In this document: piece by piece, positions 60,199 through 64,000 of the stretch
Layout of the letters: each line of letters starts with the position of its first letter
Numbering within the stretch: the stretch's first letter is position 1
From: DAMCZI01 sp032095175
Lineage (GTDB): Bacteria; Bacillota; Clostridia; Clostridiales; Caloramatoraceae
Direction of reading: 5' to 3'
Assembly: GCA_032095175.1 (NCBI GenBank)
Contig: DAMCZI010000022.1
Coordinates: 18,488 to 82,487 of the forward strand
DNA length: 64,000 nucleotides
Position numbers and translations under genes: made by a program
The notes under the pieces: generated by a model
Seen by the model: the letters and a program-made list of their open reading frames with translations, nothing else
Database searches by the model: none
What the model was told of the DNA's origin: nothing

Positions 60199-62613
60199 CT
60201 ACTTTCTAGTTACCCTTTGTATATAGTCTGAATTCATTTTCTTTCCGCTCTTTCCCTTAACAGCATTCTTAGGGATAAATATTGAATAACTTTTGCCCTT
60301 CGAAAGAGGTGTTCTTGCTCTAATAACAAGCATATTATTCTTCATCCCAATAGGTGCTCCAATAATCCTTCCACTTGAGTCCTTTAAAGCAGCCCTTTTT
60401 ATGTCCTTATCTGCTATGATATTTTCACTAAAATACACAGCTACCATGCTATAGTCTCTGCTAAACTGATACTTTGAAACCTTAAGAAGGTTTTTATTAT
60501 TCTCAACTGGCTTTGGAGGTTCTACTACCTTCTTCTCCTCCTCCCCCTTTGTGAAAAAATATGTATAAGCTTCCTCTCTCAAGGGGTTATCTGCCATATC
60601 TACTATAGCATTAGCAGGTATCTTTATACTATATGCCGTTTCATAGTTAAGTGAACTTTTAGGGGTTATTATAATGGATTTTTCCTTAACTTCTATAGAA
60701 TATGGTATGCTCTTTCCCGTTCCTTCAAATAATGATATTTTATCAAAATCCTTTCCCCTCTTTATATTCTCACTTAAATCAAAGGTTATAGCTGATTTTG
60801 TATCAACATTTACAGAACCAGGTGCAGGGGTGACATTTTCAATATAGGGTAAAATCTTCTCCTTAACCGTTGTAAAACTTGAAGCATATTCATATTTCAT
60901 TGTGTTTCCAAAGGAGTCCTTTATTGCACCTACAGGTATAACAACCTTATATTGCTTATCATACTCCAGTGGTTTTAAAGGTGTTACTGTTATACTATCT
61001 CCATTTATGCTAATATTGTTTTCAATATTCTTGCCATCACAATTTAGCTGTATGCTGCTAAAGTTTTCTCCTCTTGTTATATTATCATTGAATACTACCT
61101 TAACTTTTGAATCAATAGGAATATCCTTTGAATTATTGTCTGGCTCAATATACTTTACAATCGGGCAAAATCTATCCTTACCAGTTGTAAATGCATAAGA
61201 ATAGGTTGATGAATTATAGTTACCAGACATATCTTTCACAGCCTTATAGGGTATTGTAAGAATATATACAGTATTGTAGGACATATTAAGGTCATTTTTC
61301 AACTGCATAGAAAGATGGTTATCCTTTAATTCATAGTTTACTGGAATATAATTATACCTAAAATCTCTTAGTACTATGTTATCAAAACTACTTCCCTTTT
61401 GGACAATCTCGTCAAAAAAAACATTAATAGTGCTATCAACTGCCACATTATTTGAACCATTTGAAGGGTATGTGTATTTCACCTTTGGCGGGAACTTTTC
61501 CTTATCCGTTTTAAATTTGACTTCATATTTATCTTTGGATACCCTTCCAGATATTCCTTCCATTGCTTCGACTGGAATTACGAGCTTGTAGATTGTATCA
61601 TAATCAAGGTTGTATTTTGGCTTTACTGTTAAGGTTCTATAGCTTATAGATGCTAAATATTCAGTTCGTTCACCCTTTTCATTCTCAAGGTAAATTTTAT
61701 CGAAATTTTTGCCTTTTCTTATGATTTCATCAAAGTATACAGTTATAGCATTGTTTACTAAAGCATTTGTAGATCCATCAGCTGGATTTGATGAAGTAAA
61801 CTTTGGGCTTGTCCCCCATGCTTCTGTTGTAAATTTCAATACATAATTCTGTTTCATTGAATTACCTGCAGAATCCTTGACAGCTCCAGCTGATACAGTA
61901 AGGGTATATGTAGTATTATAGGCCATGTTAAGCCCATTTTTAAGATTAACTGTCATTACATTATCATTTACATAACACCTAACATCTATATTATTTTTAC
62001 TATCCCTAAGAGTTACTCCTTTATTAGAATCCTCAATTTGTTTTATATCCTCACTAAATACAATAGATATGGTACTATTTATTGGAACATATCTAGAGTC
62101 ATTTGAAGGATACGAATATCTAACTTCAGGTGGTGTTTTTTCCTTTTCAGTTTCAAAGGAAAAAATACAGCTTCCATTTAAAAACCTTTCACTAACACTC
62201 TTTATTGAATTTCTTGGAACAATAACCCTATATCTTGAATCATTTTCAAGACCATATAGTGGATTTATAATAAGTGTATCCTTGTTTATATATTTTTCAA
62301 TTGGTATTTCCTCATTGCTGTTAATTCTATATATTTTTATATCATTGAAAGTATACCAATCTCTAATTTCCTCACTGAAGGTTATTGAAATAGTATTATT
62401 TAAAGGTACATTTTTAGCATTATCTGTTGGATATTTTGATTTAACAGTTAATTCATTCGATACTGCTGCAACTACCCCTTGATACTGTGAATCATTCAAT
62501 GCCATAGCACTTGCATTTGCTGCTTTTACAGTACCAATAAAAGATGATATGTACAAAATGCACATTATTGAAGAAATCAAAATCCTTACTTTTTTAATAA
62601 AAGAATATTTCAT
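60199..62613 (-). CDS. Secreted surface protein with about seven Big_5-like (SbsA Ig-like) repeats
   Basis: 804 residues. Signal peptide (IKKVRILISSIMCILYISSF, cleaved near AANA). Then about six to seven repeats of 100 residues, each with the pattern P-x-(N/D)-x-x-x-x-V-P-x-(N/D)-x-x-I-x-(V/I)-x-F-(S/D)-(E/D)-x-I and a Y-x-x-x-I-P-x-x-A-(V/I)-(K/V)-D end. This is the S-layer/adhesin Ig-like Big_5 type. No sortase or SLH anchor is seen, so attachment is unclear. Confidence 0.8.
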   Translation of the reverse strand: MKYSFIKKVRILISSIMCILYISSFIGTVKAANASAMALNDSQYQGVVAAVSNELTVKSKYPTDNAKNVPLNNTISITFSEEIRDWYTFNDIKIYRINSNEEIPIEKYINKDTLIINPLYGLENDSRYRVIVPRNSIKSVSERFLNGSCIFSFETEKEKTPPEVRYSYPSNDSRYVPINSTISIVFSEDIKQIEDSNKGVTLRDSKNNIDVRCYVNDNVMTVNLKNGLNMAYNTTYTLTVSAGAVKDSAGNSMKQNYVLKFTTEAWGTSPKFTSSNPADGSTNALVNNAITVYFDEIIRKGKNFDKIYLENEKGERTEYLASISYRTLTVKPKYNLDYDTIYKLVIPVEAMEGISGRVSKDKYEVKFKTDKEKFPPKVKYTYPSNGSNNVAVDSTINVFFDEIVQKGSSFDNIVLRDFRYNYIPVNYELKDNHLSMQLKNDLNMSYNTVYILTIPYKAVKDMSGNYNSSTYSYAFTTGKDRFCPIVKYIEPDNNSKDIPIDSKVKVVFNDNITRGENFSSIQLNCDGKNIENNISINGDSITVTPLKPLEYDKQYKVVIPVGAIKDSFGNTMKYEYASSFTTVKEKILPYIENVTPAPGSVNVDTKSAITFDLSENIKRGKDFDKISLFEGTGKSIPYSIEVKEKSIIITPKSSLNYETAYSIKIPANAIVDMADNPLREEAYTYFFTKGEEEKKVVEPPKPVENNKNLLKVSKYQFSRDYSMVAVYFSENIIADKDIKRAALKDSSGRIIGAPIGMKNNMLVIRARTPLSKGKSYSIFIPKNAVKGKSGKKMNSDYIQRVTRK

Positions 62614-62689
62614 AGCCCCATCTCCTTTGAATAAAAATTCAATATATAAAAGAAATATTACTTGTTACATAAACGCTTTAGAATATAAG

Positions 62690-62810
62690 CTATATGTTTC
62701 GCATAAATGATTCAACATTGCTTGACCCTTAACATTAATATGAAATCATATTCCTTGATTCATAAATTGCAATGTACATTATTGAAAATCTTTATTGTGA
62801 TTTATATAAT
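62690..62810 (-). repeat. 121-nt structured leader element, copy 3
   Basis: Third copy, 77 bp before the surface protein start. Its main hairpin has decayed (CATTAATATGAAA opposite GTTTCGCATAAATG) while the second stem is kept by wobble pairs. The conserved ATTCCTTGATTCATAAAT block is identical to copy 2. Confidence 0.75.
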
Positions 62811-63074
62811 TATGGATAAAATATATAACTACTTCAATTATAGTAAACTTTTCTCATAAATTCTACATTTATTGACTTTATTCATATAGAACTCATTAAA
62901 ATTCTTACATAGATTCTATATTTAGGACTGGTCTAACTGTTTAAAATGTTCCATGTTTTTTATTCTTTACTATATTACAATATAAGTTGTATAATCTAAA
63001 GGTACTAGGGAAAGCTCTACTAGAATACCTTTTCAGTAAATAGATTATAAAATGTAATTAGCTTTCCAAGACTT

Positions 63075-63234
63075 AGGCACATTAAAAAAATAAATAAGTC
63101 ATGTTACCCGTCCTTTTAATTATTTTCTTCGTTACTCAATCACTTACATACAGCTAGTATACGCGTGATTGAGTAACGAAGAAAATAATTAAAATTACTT
63201 CGCAATCTGACTCATTTATTTTTTTAATGTGCCT
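63075..63234. repeat. 160-bp palindromic element (MITE-like)
   Basis: Outer 21 bp (AGGCACATTAAAAAAATAAAT) and inner 30 bp (ending GTTACTCAATCAC) are inverted perfectly; about 13 bp in the middle of the arms do not match. Loop about 21 nt. The AGGCACATT ends look like terminal inverted repeats. No target-site duplication is certain. Confidence 0.75.
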
Positions 63235-63253
63235 TATATGGAGGTAAATTGTA

Positions 63254-63877
63254 TTGAAATCTCAAAATATTTCTTATTGCTATATGGGTAAAAACTATCC
63301 GCTTCAAATTAAATGGGATATATTTGATTATGACGATCTTGTTCTTGATATCCCCAAGGTAAGGGGCTGGTGTGCAGAAGGATGTCCAAACTATAACAAT
63401 AATGGAGGATGTCCACCTTTTTCACCAGGAGCCGATGAACTTCTTAATGATAATGAATTTATTCTTTTAACCTGTAAGCTTGACACATGCTGCATTGATA
63501 TTGATGATTCAAAGGAAAAGGGAAAGCTTATTGAGGAGATTATCAGTTCCTTTATGAATGAACTGGGATATGGAATAAAATCCTCTTCTGGAATTGAATT
63601 TTTATGCCCTGGACACTGCAGAGGATGTGAAATCTGCTCAATAAAAACAGGATGTAAAAATCCTGAAAAAAGATCCTATTCAATAACAGGAACAGGTATG
63701 CTTCTAGGAGATGTTATAGAAAAGCTGTTTGGTGACAAGCTTCAGTGGTTCTCAAAGGAATCAGAACCTCAGTATATCATAAAGATAATGGGATTTTACA
63801 GGACCCCTAATTCCCAAATATCTATATCCCAGCTTGATGAACTGCTTTCCAGAACATCAAACTCCCTCAATATTTAA
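63254..63877 (+). CDS. DUF2284-type metal-binding protein
   Basis: A 207-residue cysteine-rich protein: WCAEGCPNYNNNGGCPPFSP at about 38-57 and CPGHCRGCEICSIKTGCKNP at about 119-138, typical of DUF2284. TTG start at 63254 with GGAGGT 8 nt upstream. Likely Fe-S or metal-binding; function unknown. It starts 19 bp after the palindromic element. Confidence 0.82.
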   Translation: MKSQNISYCYMGKNYPLQIKWDIFDYDDLVLDIPKVRGWCAEGCPNYNNNGGCPPFSPGADELLNDNEFILLTCKLDTCCIDIDDSKEKGKLIEEIISSFMNELGYGIKSSSGIEFLCPGHCRGCEICSIKTGCKNPEKRSYSITGTGMLLGDVIEKLFGDKLQWFSKESEPQYIIKIMGFYRTPNSQISISQLDELLSRTSNSLNI

Positions 63878-63881
63878 TTAA

Positions 63882-63898
63882 ATCCATAGTTTATGGAT
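63882..63898 (+). terminator. Weak hairpin after the DUF2284 gene
   Basis: ATCCATA/TATGGAT 7-bp stem with a 3-nt loop, 5 bp after the stop. No T run. Beyond it, the minus strand from 64000 to 63900 reads YNFFASGVVDGSN ... ITDKPG, a stop, DATHYP, possibly debris of a coding sequence. Confidence 0.3.
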
Positions 63899-64000
63899 AA
63901 TGCGTAGCATCCTATCCAGGTTTATCTGTAATAGACCGTGAAGGCCAAGAAATATTGCTTCCGTCGACTACTCCGCTCGCAAAGAAGTTGTAAGATGTCA

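Larger units (their letters stand above)
62614..63253. other. Gene-free region with two repeat elements
   Basis: 640 bp with no gene: leader element copy 3 at 62690-62810, AT-rich DNA to 63074, then the 160-bp palindromic element at 63075-63234 and the DUF2284 ribosome site. Confidence 0.6.

Noticed and set aside
1..64000. CRISPR array or tandem spacer-repeat structure
   Set aside because: No set of regularly spaced short direct repeats was seen; the three 121-nt copies are too long and too far apart.
63900..64000. Minus-strand coding sequence at the right edge
   Set aside because: YNFFASGVVDGSN reads well but has an in-frame stop shortly after and no visible start; kept only as a note.

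Overview
The window is low-GC DNA from an anaerobic Clostridia-type Firmicute. The signs are AT-rich intergenic DNA, strong AGGAGG-type ribosome sites, frequent GTG/TTG starts, a coenzyme-B12 glutamate fermentation cluster typical of clostridia, and a resident siphovirus-type prophage. No species call is made.

Layout. (1) 1-8.6 kb is host DNA with loosely related accessory genes: a PatB/MalY aminotransferase, ROK glucokinase, RlmA-type rRNA methyltransferase, three GNAT genes or remnants, a P-loop kinase-like protein, a repeat-containing anchored protein and a DUF4428/SHOCT-like protein. (2) About 8598-41544 is a complete-looking 32.9 kb prophage. It is bounded by a 15-bp direct repeat (8583-8597 and 41530-41544) that is the 3' end of a tRNA-Gly(CCC) gene. 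Read in the direction of its minus-strand transcription, the order is: repressor/Cro switch at 39.3-39.5 kb, early genes (antirepressor, Spo0E-like peptide, Gp157, ERF annealing protein, RusA, SSB, ERCC4-type nuclease, primase-helicase), sigma-like late regulator, HNH, HK97-type packaging and head genes, tail genes with a -1 frameshift chaperone, Dam methylase, holin, amidase, and small membrane peptides. A serine recombinase on the plus strand closes the element. (3) 41.6-45.5 kb holds the tRNA, two secreted proteins and a decayed, possibly transposase-derived, region. (4) 45.5-59.1 kb is one co-directional minus-strand gene set: GntR regulator, glmS, glmL, glmE, mal, two fumarase-like mesaconase subunits, citD/E/F-type lyase subunits, citC, citX, citG and glutaminase. 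(5) 59.3-64 kb holds an unknown protein, a large surface protein with Big_5-like repeats, and a DUF2284-type metal protein, separated by unusual palindromic elements.

How the genes work together. Region 4 spells out the methylaspartate route: glutamine to glutamate (GlsA), glutamate to 3-methylaspartate (GlmES, maintained by GlmL), to mesaconate plus ammonia (Mal), to citramalate (mesaconase), to acetate plus pyruvate (CitDEF-type lyase, here probably citramalate lyase, matured by CitG, CitX and CitC).

Most noteworthy: a 121-nt structured element present three times upstream of minus-strand genes; a recombinase whose C-terminus changes between the integrated and circular prophage; LexA-type boxes in two prophage promoters; a Spo0E-like peptide in the phage early operon; a plus-strand candidate moron gene; several unannotated mini-genes; and very long inverted repeats at 51.8, 60.1 and 63.1 kb.
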